64,000 nucleotides of DNA, from contig CAAAJI010000133.1 of assembly GCA_900642245.1 (NCBI GenBank), positions 28,650 through 92,649 of the forward strand, read 5' to 3'. The stretch is from Fragilaria radians (lineage: Eukaryota > Bacillariophyta > Fragilariophyceae > Fragilariales > Fragilariaceae). The notes below the pieces were generated by a model, which was given only the letters and a program-made list of their open reading frames with translations, made no database searches and was not told the DNA's origin. Below, piece by piece: positions 11,967 to 24,222 of the stretch; within the stretch, counting starts at the first letter, position 1; each line of letters opens with the position of its first letter. A program made the position numbers and the translations under genes.

Positions 11967-13499
11967 ATGATCTTATCTGGGTGTTTCCCTGTAGACAAAT
12001 ATCCTGGAGCGTTACCTCTTCAGCCAGACCAAGCCTCCTCCATCCGATGTGAGACGTCGGTTCCAGTACCAGCTCCAATAGTTCCAAATACCGAAATGAT
12101 AAGTCTCATTTCTTCACTCGATTGGATTGATCGGACAATTTACGTTACTCGTCTACTTCTGGGAGGTCCCAATATTAACGGATTCATGCGGGCTACCGGA
12201 GCAGTTCAGCGGATCAAGAAACAGCGTATGCGCCAAGTCAAGAAGTCATCAGCACCAGGAAATGAAGAGGAGGAATTGATGAAAGAAACTATAAATCCAA
12301 AGACGGTGAAAAGAATCCGGTCAGAGTTAGTCCTAGGAATGAATTTCTGTCGGCACTTACATGAGACGATACAAAGGATTATCCAGGATTTAGATCCCTC
12401 GCAAAGAGGGAATTTGGTTCCTCTCATGGAGCCGAATCCAATCGCCATCGGGGAACAAACCCAAACTTTGATTCCGTTGACAACATCAACCTCAAAGTCA
12501 ACCGCACCAATCGCTCCGGTAAATGTGTCAAACAACAGGGGACTCTTAGCTTCTCATCCGACGACTTTACAATTGCAAATTCTCTCATCTCATCCCATGA
12601 TGACACCGGTGACAACTGCTTCCCCAGGCGACCCTAATGGCTCAACCCTTCGCAAATTTCGGAAGCACAAATTTCCAGAGGTTCACATTCCTAATGTGTC
12701 TGATATCGATCTGCTAACGGGTAAAAAGTATTCTAAGCGAGACTATGCAATTGTTCTTTTAGAAGTGATCCGTTTCCGAGCGCTTAAGGAAGGAGATTAC
12801 GTCGCAGCCAAGCCGGCATCTCATGACCTGTGGATTCTTGCACGTGTCATAAAGGATTATCCTCTAGATTGTGGTCCCCCGGAAGAATTCTTATTACTCT
12901 CTGAGTCCAAGCGCGATTCTATGTTTCGCGATAAGGTTATCCTGAAGGATGTAGAGGACTCAAGCTCTAATACAATATCGGTTGCTCGATCCAATGTTCT
13001 TCCTCTGCCTCGAAGTTACGCTGAAGCGTCTGATTGGGGAAGCCGATGTCGTAAAGGGTGTCGAGTCTACGCCATGTATCCCATGACAACTTCATTGTAC
13101 TCAGGAACTGTCATTGACAATACAACATACTGTCGTGGAGATGATGATGTGATTGTAGTTGAGTTTGATGGCGATGACGTGGACGCATTTACAGGAAAGT
13201 TGCCACAATACCACATCCCGGCAAGGTTTGTGACATTAATTCCTCGAGAGTTTCCTGGAAGCTCTCAATCTCAAAAGAAACGCAAAGTAACGAATCCTGG
13301 ATTCACATTCGCTTTCAATGATAACGGAAAAGGAAGTTCCAAACGAGGAGTGAATATGCCGAAGCATAAGCGAGGGCCGTCATCCGATTCAGCGCTGAAT
13401 GAAATGCTCGACGAAATGTCGTATGGTGATATGAATGGCGAATTTACTCTAGATCAAGTAAATATGGGATTTGACTTGAAACAGGAATTCAAAAAGTGA
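11967..13499 (+). CDS. SGF29-like tandem-Tudor protein (SAGA/HAT-module reader)
   Basis: Single exon, 510 aa. The C-terminal half carries an SGF29-type double Tudor: GDYVAAKPASHDLWILARVI at about residues 274-293, then a second barrel YAMYPMTTSLYSGTVI with VEFDGDDVD and IPARFVTLIPREFP at about 369-430. In yeast and animals SGF29 binds H3K4me2/3 and recruits SAGA acetyltransferase. The N-terminal half contains a helical region (ISSLDWIDRTIYVTRLLLGG) and a Ser/Thr/Pro-rich linker. A basic patch (KKRKV at about 438) could be a nuclear signal. It is longer than fungal and animal SGF29 (about 260-300 aa). The first ATG (11967) is used; a later in-frame Met before the helical region is an alternative start. 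It converges with the PPR gene, 72 bp between stop codons. Confidence 0.82.
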   Translation: MILSGCFPVDKYPGALPLQPDQASSIRCETSVPVPAPIVPNTEMISLISSLDWIDRTIYVTRLLLGGPNINGFMRATGAVQRIKKQRMRQVKKSSAPGNEEEELMKETINPKTVKRIRSELVLGMNFCRHLHETIQRIIQDLDPSQRGNLVPLMEPNPIAIGEQTQTLIPLTTSTSKSTAPIAPVNVSNNRGLLASHPTTLQLQILSSHPMMTPVTTASPGDPNGSTLRKFRKHKFPEVHIPNVSDIDLLTGKKYSKRDYAIVLLEVIRFRALKEGDYVAAKPASHDLWILARVIKDYPLDCGPPEEFLLLSESKRDSMFRDKVILKDVEDSSSNTISVARSNVLPLPRSYAEASDWGSRCRKGCRVYAMYPMTTSLYSGTVIDNTTYCRGDDDVIVVEFDGDDVDAFTGKLPQYHIPARFVTLIPREFPGSSQSQKKRKVTNPGFTFAFNDNGKGSSKRGVNMPKHKRGPSSDSALNEMLDEMSYGDMNGEFTLDQVNMGFDLKQEFKK

Positions 13500-13571
13500 C
13501 ATTCCCATCAATGACAACTTCACTAGGGGATAAGAAACTATTTTTGGGAACTTAAGGTTCATAATTTAATA

Positions 13572-16067
13572 TTACATTTTTTTTCTTAAGGAGTTTGTTC
13601 CTTGGATACTGCTTCTTCGACCACGTCGTGGGACATTTTTGGTCCATGATTTGGGTATGTTACGCTCGATCTCAACTGCAGCTCCTCCAAGTAGTTCTCT
13701 GTACAATTCTTCTGGTACTGCATGTCGTAGATAGGTTAGAAAGGCAACTGTGACATAACCATCTTTAGTGCAATTCTGAAACAATGCTTGAACTATTTCC
13801 CTTTTCAACTTATATTTTGCTGGCATTAAGTTCACTACGGCTTTCAGGAAAACTTCATAGGTGACGTGATTGGGTTTTACATCCGGACGACCAATGATTT
13901 CCTCTATGGTAAAAATCGCTGTGTCAAGAGCTTTTAGACGAGATCGTTCGTCAAAGTTAGAAGACACTGCACAACTTTGTAAAACGGTTGTGTAGGTGAT
14001 TCCATCTGGACTGTCTCGAAGATCGCCTACTTGGTACAGCTTATCCATTTTTCTAAGCACCCTAAGTGCCATCTGTGCTTTTCCCACATTTTGACTTTTG
14101 GAAATGGCAGAAATTACAGTATTGTATGTCTTATCGTCAGGACGAGCGTTCAAATTTCCAGCCTTAAAGTGTTCCCACATCTGATCGAGGCATTTCTGCG
14201 CTTGATAAGCACAACATCGTGTTCCGCTCTTTGCCCAAGCGTTCAAGACTCCATTCCAAGTTATACTGTTTGGTTCGACCCTGTGGTTTCCAGCTTCGTA
14301 TTGTTTTTGCATCGTACGAAGCAATGCTTCTGCTTTCCTTGCTCCCAGGGTGCCTTCTCCACTACGGGCCCACGCATCAATAACTGTATTGTAAGTGATT
14401 GTGTTGGGTGCCATGTGCCTCTCACCGGCTTCTGCCCTGGATTCCATAAACCGTAGAATCTCCTCAGCTCTTTCTGCTGCTCCTGCCTCACCGCTTCTTC
14501 CCCAAGCAGAAATGACTGAAGTATATGACATATATCCTGGCTTTGGGGATATCGATCCATTTTTGTGCGCCTTTTCCCAATCGCTTAGCAACTTTTCAGC
14601 TGATTGAGCTGCTCCTCGCAATGGACTTCTAGAAAAACAACTGAGAACTTGATTAAACGAGAAGGAATCAGGTTTGCATTTTTTATCCTTTAGAAGTAGC
14701 TGTAGAACTTTAAATGCTTCAGTTGGGGCAGCATCGTGACGACAACGTGACCATGCATCAATAACTGAATTGTAACTGAATCGGTTTGGTCGAAGTTGTT
14801 CGTCACCATCTTCCGCGCGTTGAATCATCATTCGAAGTATACCATCAGCCTTTCCAGCAATGCCTGGAATACAACCATTGCTCGCCAAGTTGTGGAGATA
14901 AATATTGTACGTGAACCAATTTACTTTCAAATTCCTACTATACATTTCTTCAATTAATTCTTCTATACGATCCAATGCTTTAACAGTTCCACTTCTACTC
15001 CATGCATTCATGTTGCAGTGAAATGCGTACTCGTTTGGTTCAATCCTTGGATCGTTCCGAAGTCTATTCATGACTGAATCAGCCTTTTCCGCGCCGTATT
15101 CCCTCATGCCGCTCACAGCCCATGCGTTCAAAAGGGATCCATAAGTGAAAATATCAGGCTGATTTGTCATGGAGTTAAAGATCAGTTCTGCCTGCTCTGC
15201 TCCTTGCCGGCTTTCTTGTCGCATCCAAGCTTTAATGGCAACAGTATAGTGCATCGTGATGGGTTCCACTCCATATTCTTTCATATGCTTCAGCATTCGC
15301 TCAGCCTCTTTGCCAGAGTTTGGTTCACCACTGTCTGCTATTGCGTTGAGAACATACGTGTAGGCGCTTTCAAGAGGCTTTGCATTTCGATTAAGCCCTT
15401 GATCGTAAAGTGCTTCCATCCATCTAAGAGTGGTTTTACACTTGCTTGAATCTTTGGCGTGAGACAGAGCAGCTAAAACTTTTAAAAATGAGAAGGATGT
15501 TGGAAGCAGCTCTGGACGCTGCTCTTCATCGTGAGCGCGCTGAAGAAGCCTAAGAATGTACAACGCTCTCTCAGACGCTTGTTTCCCTTGCTTGGGATCA
15601 TACTGAGCAACTTCTGTCCATGCTGATATAACCATGTTGTATTCATAAGCAGAGGCCATTGCATCGTCATTACCCGCACATCTTTCATCAATTAATCTCT
15701 TAAGTAAGGATTCCAGTATTAAATGAGCCGATGAATCAATATTGACACGTTTAGACCAAGCGGACATCATTGAGATGAGTTCATGCCACTTTCCACTGGT
15801 AAGTGAACCTGGCACCGATTCTAAAAGCTGCTGTGTTGCAAGCGACAACCACGGATCTGGTGAAGAAATCGAATTCTTCTGCCGCTTTGGCCGATATGAG
15901 GTATTCTGTCCGTTGCAAGGCAATAAAATCCCACTGCAATCTTGTGAAGAAAGACCGATTTTTATTGGGATAAATTGGCTTGTAAAATGAGCTCCTATTG
16001 GCAAGAAAGCGCCCCCGGTATGTACAACAATTGAACATATAAGCAGTGTGGATGAGATGGATTTCAT
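13572..16067 (-). CDS. Pentatricopeptide-repeat protein, probably plastid-targeted
   Basis: Single exon, 831 aa. From about residue 135 to 770 it is a tandem array of roughly 35-38-residue P-class PPR motifs, with repeated cores such as SYNSVIDAWSRC, TYNTVIDAWARSGEG, TWNGVLNAWAKSG and TYTTVLQSCAVS. PPR proteins bind organelle RNA in a sequence-specific way for processing, stability or translation. The N-terminus (MKSISSTLLICSIVVHTGGAFLP) is a signal peptide ending in a GGAF site, matching diatom plastid targeting, so plastid RNA is the likely target. No DYW, E or SMR editing or nuclease domain follows the repeats; the C-terminus is a helical extension and a basic tail. Many repeats are spaced by longer loops (for example GTLGARKAEALLRTMQKQY), typical of stramenopile PPR proteins. 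Confidence 0.93.
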   Translation of the reverse strand: MKSISSTLLICSIVVHTGGAFLPIGAHFTSQFIPIKIGLSSQDCSGILLPCNGQNTSYRPKRQKNSISSPDPWLSLATQQLLESVPGSLTSGKWHELISMMSAWSKRVNIDSSAHLILESLLKRLIDERCAGNDDAMASAYEYNMVISAWTEVAQYDPKQGKQASERALYILRLLQRAHDEEQRPELLPTSFSFLKVLAALSHAKDSSKCKTTLRWMEALYDQGLNRNAKPLESAYTYVLNAIADSGEPNSGKEAERMLKHMKEYGVEPITMHYTVAIKAWMRQESRQGAEQAELIFNSMTNQPDIFTYGSLLNAWAVSGMREYGAEKADSVMNRLRNDPRIEPNEYAFHCNMNAWSRSGTVKALDRIEELIEEMYSRNLKVNWFTYNIYLHNLASNGCIPGIAGKADGILRMMIQRAEDGDEQLRPNRFSYNSVIDAWSRCRHDAAPTEAFKVLQLLLKDKKCKPDSFSFNQVLSCFSRSPLRGAAQSAEKLLSDWEKAHKNGSISPKPGYMSYTSVISAWGRSGEAGAAERAEEILRFMESRAEAGERHMAPNTITYNTVIDAWARSGEGTLGARKAEALLRTMQKQYEAGNHRVEPNSITWNGVLNAWAKSGTRCCAYQAQKCLDQMWEHFKAGNLNARPDDKTYNTVISAISKSQNVGKAQMALRVLRKMDKLYQVGDLRDSPDGITYTTVLQSCAVSSNFDERSRLKALDTAIFTIEEIIGRPDVKPNHVTYEVFLKAVVNLMPAKYKLKREIVQALFQNCTKDGYVTVAFLTYLRHAVPEELYRELLGGAAVEIERNIPKSWTKNVPRRGRRSSIQGTNSLRKKM

Positions 16068-19000
16068 GTTGGTAATTTGTGCTTAAAATTATATCGATTA
16101 AGGCAGATAATCCCGTAGAAGTGAGATGACGACGTTCTTTCAATGTAATCACAACTAACTTGAATCAGAAGAATTCTATTCTTTCCGTAGCCCAAAATCT
16201 AGGAACTATATAAACTTCATGCTAAATTTATCTCTCTCCCACCTGACAACTAGTTTCTTTCTTAAGAATGAATTCATTGTTAAATGCACGACATCATACT
16301 TCGTAAGTGTGACAGCATATTACGAGTACAAAAGTTTCTACATTACTGCAACGCACTAAATTAAGTACACCAAAACGAGTTTTCTCGTCACCAACCCAGC
16401 AATGTATTCTTCACAAAAACTTTTGGTTTGTACAACTTCAGCGGGTCAATGGTCTATTTTTTAGAAGATATAATGAGAAATCATAATCTAATTTCAACTA
16501 CTTTATTATCAGCCTACTTGAGTTGGGTAAAGAGATTGAGTGTAACATGACTCAAATAATTTGTAACTGTGAATAGACATGTACATGTATAAAATATCCT
16601 AATTCTCTGAGTTTACTTATACTAATAGTAAGGGTTTGACTCCGATATTGGTACTCAATAATATTTCTTAGCTTATCTATTTACTTGTAGACTAATTATT
16701 TTTGTTTAATCCTAACACTCTTACTTTTGATTATGGTCTGTCTGGACTTTATTTCTTAACATTGAGTGGTGCAACAGATATACGAATTTATTGTACCATT
16801 CCTATACGCATCTGTGAGTTGTTTTCTCCTCATAAGATGCTTTGATAATTTCCCTTAAGCTTGGTATTAAACCTTGAACTTATAAGGAATTCAGCTTCTA
16901 TTCTCTTTACTCCTGGACTTAGTCAAAGGAGATCCACATGCAATACGTCCCAGAGGTCAAACTCTGCTATTTTGGGAGACTTCAAGTCAATACACTTGAC
17001 TGAAATAAGATAACCTTTCAATACAGTATATAAGTCCAGACCATGTTTTGGTTGGTAATGATGATTCAGTCCAAAACTCTCCTGGATGACGTAAAGACGC
17101 ATGCTAACAGGATAGTATTTCTGCCATGATGATTAGGAATACATGTATATCTTCATTACAATAAATCTTTTTTTCTGTGAACGTTTTTTCTTAAGCCGGC
17201 GATACTTTTGAAGATTAATGCAGTGTTCATTGCGACATAGATGTAACTTAGTAACGATTCTGAGAGAATGGCAAATTCCTCATCTCATTAAAATCCTCTA
17301 TGCGTAGAAAGGAGAGACAGTCCGCCAAAATAATTGAATTTGTGAAATATTCAAATGACACTCGTTAATCTTCAAGGACAAAAAGCCAATATAAGACGGT
17401 GAATAGTTATCAACAAAAATACTCCAAAAAATCTCATCTATTTCACTTTGATTGGCCATCAAAGACCCTTGATATTTAAAGAAAATACCAGTGCTTAAAA
17501 GCCTGGTTAAATTCTTCTAATACTCCACCAACGACATGCTTATGTTTTAGAGCTATACCAGGCCTATGACTTCATGAAAGCTAACAGGCTTTTACTTAGC
17601 CTAAACTGGGAATCAAAAGAGTACCACTTTTGGAAATCAGAGTCAAACAGAAACCATGCACCTGTCCGTCTATAAACTTGTTCCAGAATTCAACCATATA
17701 TGATTTCTAAAAGATCTTGAAGCTTTTATCTCTAGAGGTTAAAGACTATACAGACTTTTCATTTACAGATTCCTGATTGCTTTAATTGCACTTCGTCGTC
17801 TTATTATGATATTCTTCAAGTTTAGGCATAGCAATATGTATGCCTATCACTTTAGGCAGAAACCTGGAGCTTATGCTCACTTGCTTGTTTTTCTGTTCCA
17901 TGATAAATCACTTGCTTCAAAACATCACTAACACAAGAATGCCCTTCGTCCTTTACTTTGGTTAAGCCCTTATAATTGAGCATATCTTTGAGACCAAAGA
18001 TATCATTTCTTGCAGGATTTTTGTTTTTATCTTGAGAAGTAAAATATATACTAAATCTTTACAGTAGAATAGAAACGAACATCTTCAAGCAACTTGATTG
18101 AGATTCTGAATGAAGGTTTCATACTAAAATGACAAATCGAAGCTTTTATTGGCCATGACTTGAAATGAGTTATCCGTTCTGAGCGTAGATGTCCCTTTTG
18201 ATATGGAGCCTTTTCAATCCTCACTAGATCGCTTAGAATGAATGAATCATTCTGACTGTTTAGAAATTCTCACTACCCTATTCAGATACTTCTCAGCTAG
18301 CACTGTAGCTTGTTTCTTCGAACTTTCTGGTCTCGGATTCAGCTATTTGATAGCCCCAGAGGTAGAGCTTTCATGGAAGACTTCATGGTTAACATTTAAG
18401 CTTGTCAAACTTAAAGAGTTGTGGAAGAATAACTTAGTAACCAAATAAAAATAGGGACAACGCTGTCGATACGGACCAAAATTGGAAGTGTCATGGAGTT
18501 CCCAAGACCCTCAAAGATTATGATTTATTGGATCTCTTTGGCTGCTGCAACACACACTCAGCCTCACTGCTGATTAAAATTACTCCTTTCGAACAACTCG
18601 CAAATGCATCTCCTTGCATTTTTTTATTACCTCTTGCCACTTTCTTTTGAATGGAATATTTGAGTTTCTTCTGAGGCAGTTAGCATTATTATGACCATGC
18701 TATTTATTGTAATTACGAAAGAAGGGTGTACTGTGTGTACACCTTCTCAAAAGTTCGATATTTGCCTATTCATTACGACATAAACTGAGTTTGATCACCT
18801 GCACCTTCGATTCTGAATTGAAAAAAAAACTTCGATTTCGTTCCTCGCGCGTTTTTCGAATGAAGCGGCTATGCTTTGTTTCCAATTAGTTTCGGAAACA
18901 TGACCATCTGGAGCAACTGTTTATCTGCCTTTGTACATCCCACGTCATGTTAATTAATTCTCACAACTATTCAAGGTACTTTATTGCTGGATCCTCAATT

Positions 19001-21256
19001 CTCTTTAAAACACTCTGCCTAGAGATCATCTCGAGTTTTATCAACAAAGGAGCCGAGGTAGATTCAACCTTCTTCATCTTCCTATCCCAAACAATGGCTG
19101 CGTCCTCGTCTATATAACCTTTACTCTTTTATCCTTTAATCATGTCAACACCCCCCCTCCCCCTGCCACTCCTAACATAAATTGGTATCATTAATTCAAT
19201 TCTGTGCAGAATTACGGCTGTGAATCAATTACTGAGCTTGATCCTGCCTTTAACAGTTGTCTCAAGGATTTCTTCTTCCGTATTGGGTATCACAAGTGTC
19301 ACCACATATATAAATCCGTAATGTCAAAGCACCACTCCCTGGCCAGAAACCTTTCTTGCAAGTAAAGTTTACATTTCTTATATAACTGATATCCTTATAC
19401 CGCATTTAGCATTCCAATACGCTCTATAGGTCTGAATCCTTCTCTGAGTATGCATGATTTTTCGGGATGATTATATTGCTGACTCTTTGCCATCTTGTCA
19501 TAAATTTTCCTGAAAAAAGCATCAAGCTGAAAGTTTTGTAAATCTTCCAACAAATCATTTTGTTATCTGCTTTTTCTTTGACTTCTAAAGCTTCTAAGTC
19601 TTACGGGCAAAATATAATCTCAATTGATATCTTACAGTGGCTCAAATGAACTGATTCCTACATGTTTTACATAAAATCTCTTTCTTTTTCTTTATCTTGT
19701 TAGGAGCACTAATTCAATGTCATTTTATCATACTTAATATTTCTGTATGAATGCAAGCTTTTTAATTTCATTTGTTGAAGCGTTTGAAAAAGGGTAACCA
19801 TTTCATTGGCTTTACCTTACGATACTGAACTTTGGCATCTCTTCAGCTACTTCCTCAGGGTATACGCATTACTTTACTCCATTGAACTCTTTCAAAGCGC
19901 TGGGGAAGTACATCGTTTAGGTTGCAACTACATCTCCGAAGTTGTTGCCGAAAGTTTAAGTTATCATAGTCCCCATCAAACGGCTTGTCATAATGGATAT
20001 GCTTTGGGAGATAAAAACTTACATATAAAGCCGGGGGAAACCCCAACTTTCCAAAAATGAATAGTGAAATGGATTGTCGGAAAACTCTAGAACAGAGGAT
20101 AAATGAATACACAGTCTGTGGATTGGTTTCTAAAGAAAAATGTGTAAAGTCGATCTTCATCCGCATGTAAAGGCTTTATTCCAATTGACATCACCCCCAT
20201 GAAAAGGAATATATGCTACGCAATACGTTTTTCCTAAAAATTGTGATCTGAATGAAGAAACATGTCAGTGTCTTGATCAGTACTTAACGGAATCATCATC
20301 TTCAAGCTTGTATACGTGTATTGTAATAAGTAAGACAATCAAGCTGAAAAGGATTGGAACACAAGTCATTCGATATTGCTTATGCGATGGTCGCAGGAAT
20401 TATCACATATGGTATAAACTGATTACAATGAAGCATTCGCGACAATTATATTCCTGAATCAGAAAATGTGTTTTTATTGTTCCTACCATAAAACATTACA
20501 AGGGTTAAAATCTTAAATGATTTCACGTCAATTTCGAGGACGCTAACCTAGTAGATAGTAAAGGTATTAAAAATGCATTGAGATGAAAAAGAAATAGCTA
20601 ATACCACGAGATCCCAGAGGAAGCTCATCTACGAGAAGAGTAAACTAGTGGAGAGTTAGAGTTAATAAAACATTGCAATGCAGGCCTAAGGTACGTATTA
20701 GAAAGTCATTTACCCAGGTCACAAGATATTATCTTTTCCTTGTCCTGAAATAAGAGAGTTTGCTCTGACATGAGAGATTTGTAGCGTTCAGAGAGTCCAT
20801 CAACTCAGCCTTTTAATTGAAAAGAATTACGATCACTTTGCATCGACTTCGTGACGAATCAGAAAGCAAGATTTATCTTCAAGCCTGATAGATCTTATTT
20901 GAGCAATTTTATTGGCATGTATCACAAGTCAAGGTTCCAGTGGAAGGGGTAAGTATCAAGGGATGAAATTGCGTAAAAATGTTTTTTAGAATGCCTCAAA
21001 GGATGATAAATAATCTAAAAGTTTAGTTTTGTCGATTGCAACACAACACGTAAACTAGAGTTGTAGGCATGAATTCTGAATTCTACAATAGCAGCAGTGT
21101 ACGACAGCAGGATTGGTATTAGAATTTGGCAGTTATTATTATCCTCTCTTCAATAACTCTATGGAGGTAAGAATTTCTCGTGAGATGTACTAATCATCTC
21201 TGTCATATCATTTCTACACATTTCATCAACCTTGTGTAAAGAGTAAATAAATCACC
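16068..21256. other. Long gene-poor stretch (5.2 kb)
   Basis: No intact gene is recognised. On the minus strand two short stop-free coding-like pieces stand out: one around 19390-19560 (reads LQNFQLDAFFRKIYDKMA) and one around 18975-19100 (reads KLEMISRQSVLKRIEDPA). They are in disrupted frames and look like gene relics. A C-rich run at 19150-19165 is simple sequence. The rest is AT-rich with no structure seen. Confidence 0.5.
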
Positions 21257-22340
21257 ATGGCGGCGACAGAACCAACCTCCAATTCAATGTTCGCTCCCGC
21301 GACAGACGGTCCTGCAAGTCCTCTTTATATTGACACGCAGCATGATGATATGGTTCACGATGCTCAATTGGACTATTATGGATGTAAACTTGCAACATCT
21401 TCATCAGGTATGTCCAATGCTATTTCAAGATCACAAGACATATAATGATTTATTGCATGCGTTGACCTTCAAACTCAACATTTTATTTTGCTTTGTTGCA
21501 TTTTCTTCAGACCGTACCATAAAGATTTACAATGTTTCTGACAACGCTTATGAGCATACCATGACATTAGAGGGTCATGAAGGTCCTGTTTGGCAAGTCT
21601 CGTGGGCCCATCCCAAGTTTGGAGTTCTCTTGGCTAGTTGCTCCTTTGACGGGTCTGTATTAATCCATCGCGAGGTTCGTCCTCGTGACTGGACCCTTAT
21701 TTACAGCAACAAATCACTGCACGAGTCCTCTGTCAATGGACTTGCGTTTGCACCACATGAATTGGGGCTTATTCTAGCGGCTGCAAGTTCTGACGGCAAT
21801 GTTAGTATATTATCCCATCAGCCTGATAACTCTTGGTCTGTTGAGTATATTCACGATAATGCTTTGGGAGTCAATGCAGTTAGTTGGGCTGCAACAGGAG
21901 CTTACAGCGATAGCGCTCACCCTCGTTTGGTAACAGGTGGATGTGATAATCGTATTAGGTTTTGGATAAAAAATTCAGAAAATAATCAATGGGAGGAAGA
22001 CAAAACAGGTCCTATAGGATCTGAACTATCTCATACTGATTGGGTCCGTGATGTGGCATGGGCTCCCCCGCTTTTGCCAGATGTAAATGTTGTAGCATCT
22101 TGTTCTGAGGACAGGAAAGTCATTATTTGGACTCAAAGTGGAGGTAGTGGTAATGATTGGAAGCCAGCGTTGCTTTACGAATTTGATGCACCTGTTTGGA
22201 GGGTGAGTTGGTCTTTAACTGCACAAATGCTGGCTGTAAGTAGTGGAGACAATCATGTCACACTCTGGAAGGCTGGAATCGATGGCAATTGGAGTCAGAT
22301 GGGTACTATCGAAGATGCAGCGTCCAATGGTAAACAATAA
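21257..22340 (+). CDS. SEC13: Sec13, WD40 coat/nucleoporin subunit
   Basis: Exon 1 is 21257-21407 and exon 2 is 21511-22340 (TAA), with a 103-bp GT-AG intron; the join gives 326 aa. It is a six-bladed WD40 protein of the usual Sec13 size. Diagnostic pieces are DAQLDYYGCKLATSSSDRTI (which the splice restores), TLEGHEGPVWQVSWAHPKFG, LASCSFDGSV, NGLAFAPHELGL, LVTGGCDNRIRFW, HTDWVRDVAWAP and APVWRVSWSLTAQMLAVSSG. Sec13 pairs with Sec31 in the COPII coat, with Nup145C/Nup96 in the nuclear pore, and with WDR24/MIOS/SEH1/WDR59 in GATOR2. The start ATG sits in CACCATGGCG, a strong context. It converges with the RING-SH3 gene (206 bp between stop codons). Confidence 0.96.
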
Positions 22341-22546
22341 TGTTGACATTTTTCCTGTTACTTTGAACCAGGTCATTTGGCAAAAATTCTAAGTCCCTAC
22401 TCAAGTTCTATGGAAAGATTTGCATTGGATGGTTGGATAGTATAAACATTAACTTATTGATATACAAAACTTTCAGCTTCCAACAAAACTTCACTGACGG
22501 TTTCGAGAGGTCTCTTTATCTTCAAATCGTACGGTTATCATCATAG

Positions 22547-24222
22547 TCATCTTCGCTTTTGATGTCGCGGAGAAATTGGTTTCCGGATTGATAAAGACAG
22601 TCCAGTGTGTGCACTCATTCTTCCTAACATGGACTGATTTGCCCTATAACCTTTGTTATCCCTAGATGCTTGAGCACTCAATAAGGCAAGATGGCCACTT
22701 AAACCAGTTCGAAAGTCAATTCCACTTGATGCCGGTCGGTTATGGCGTTCGCGCCATGCTCGTGCACCCTCTGAAAGCGTGCGTGGAGACGGGTGAGTGG
22801 AAGATTGAGTGATTTGACGGTTTGGCGTTCTTGTAGGTTCAAAAGTTGATTGATCATCCGCGAAGGTGAATGCTCTCATCATGTCAGATATAACTTCTGT
22901 TTGACAGTTACCCGAAGTTCTGGGCCTTCTAGTATTGGACAAATTAGCAAAATCAGAAAAAAAACCTTCAGAAAAACATCCAAAACTGCTTTGAGGAATT
23001 ATCCCAGGAGGAGAGGGATGTCTAACTTTTTTAAATTCAGTAATCGAATTGTCGCTATCAGTTCCAACTGATTTAAGCTTGGGACTTTCATTTTCTTTGA
23101 AATCTTTCGAGGGAATTTTCATATTTTCCTCCCTAAATGTGTCACCTCCAATTACTGTTAAATCTTCATCATTCAATAAGGATGTTTGAAGATCTTGCAT
23201 CATGGCCACAAATTGACTATCTAATTTTCTTTGGTGAGCTCTTAATTCTTTACGTTGCAGTGACAAATGGCGAAGCAATGCTTCCAATTTACACGATCTG
23301 TCCACGGCACCTCCAACTATGGGAAAGAGTTAATTTATCTCATTGAAAAATATCACTTAAATTTTTTTCGTGACTTACCTTTAGCGACTTGACCCTTGAG
23401 AACTTTCAGATATCCATATCCTCTCGCTAATTTAGCCCATCCATTTTCTATGCAAACAATCTGTACTCGATCTCCACTTAATAACCTTACGGGAGGGAGC
23501 TCACCGATTAGGGCTTCTTCATGACCCCGAACAAGAAGAGGTAATGTGTTTTCAGTGTAGAAGAAGCGAACCATTGCATCGACATCTACGTTATCGGAGA
23601 GGTCATCTAAGCATTGATCACCAACGGGGATACTGGGATACACCTGAACACCATCTTTATCTGCAATGACATACGTGCCACAACCACTTGTCGCCAACCA
23701 AGTACTCATTCTGATTTTTTCCTCCTGTCCCTCATCTTCTTGATACGAGCCATTTGATGGGACAGTTTTCAAAGAAAAATTTTCATCGATAGTCTGAGGA
23801 GTCGTGATTGCATCAGTCGCTTCCATCAACGACATCAAAACAACATTTTTCGGCAGTGGCAACCTCTTTTTGGGAACAGGAACTGGACGTTGTGGTTGGG
23901 GGCGAGTACCATGAGCTCGTCCTCTGTAAGAATCAAAAGGTGCGTCTACAGAAGCACGATAATCAAGCTTCGGTATAGCTACTGATGGATCAGGAACTAA
24001 TAAAGGTTCACGGCATTCCATGCACTTAGTCAAACGCTCAGCACCTGGGCAGATAGATTGCATGAGACAAAAACATCAATTATCTATAAATAACTATCAT
24101 TTCATCGACGTACATAAATTGCAGACATAAGTATGGCCACATGGAAGAACTACTGGATATCGGTCTCTTTGGTCAAATTCTTCAATGCATATGATGCAAT
24201 GAAAAGATAAAGGTGAAGCCAT
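22547..24222 (-). CDS. RING + SH3-like domain protein (three exons)
   Basis: Exons 24222-24114, 24044-23379 and 23316-22547 (TGA), introns of 69 and 62 bp, GT-AG. They sum to 1545 nt, 514 aa, with phases restored at both joins. The RING is at residues 9-50: CIIC, then LPCGHTYVC (intron in the next Cys codon), then CAERLTKCMECREPL. An SH3-like domain lies at about 205-260 (LSGDRVQIVCIENGWAKLARGYGYLKV). After it comes a coiled-coil candidate (LEALLRHLSLQRKELRAHQR), then about 220 residues of Ser/Pro-rich low complexity ending in a basic tail. Its likely role is an E3 ubiquitin ligase with an SH3 adaptor surface; I know no named orthologue. Only the splice model reveals the RING, since the first exon is just 36 codons plus one base. 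Confidence 0.85.

Noticed and set aside
14031..15990. Several open frames on both strands inside the PPR gene
   Set aside because: All overlap the long PPR reading frame and carry no domain.
19150..19168. C-rich run that could form a G-quadruplex on the minus strand
   Set aside because: Only two long C runs with one base between; simple sequence is the plainer reading.
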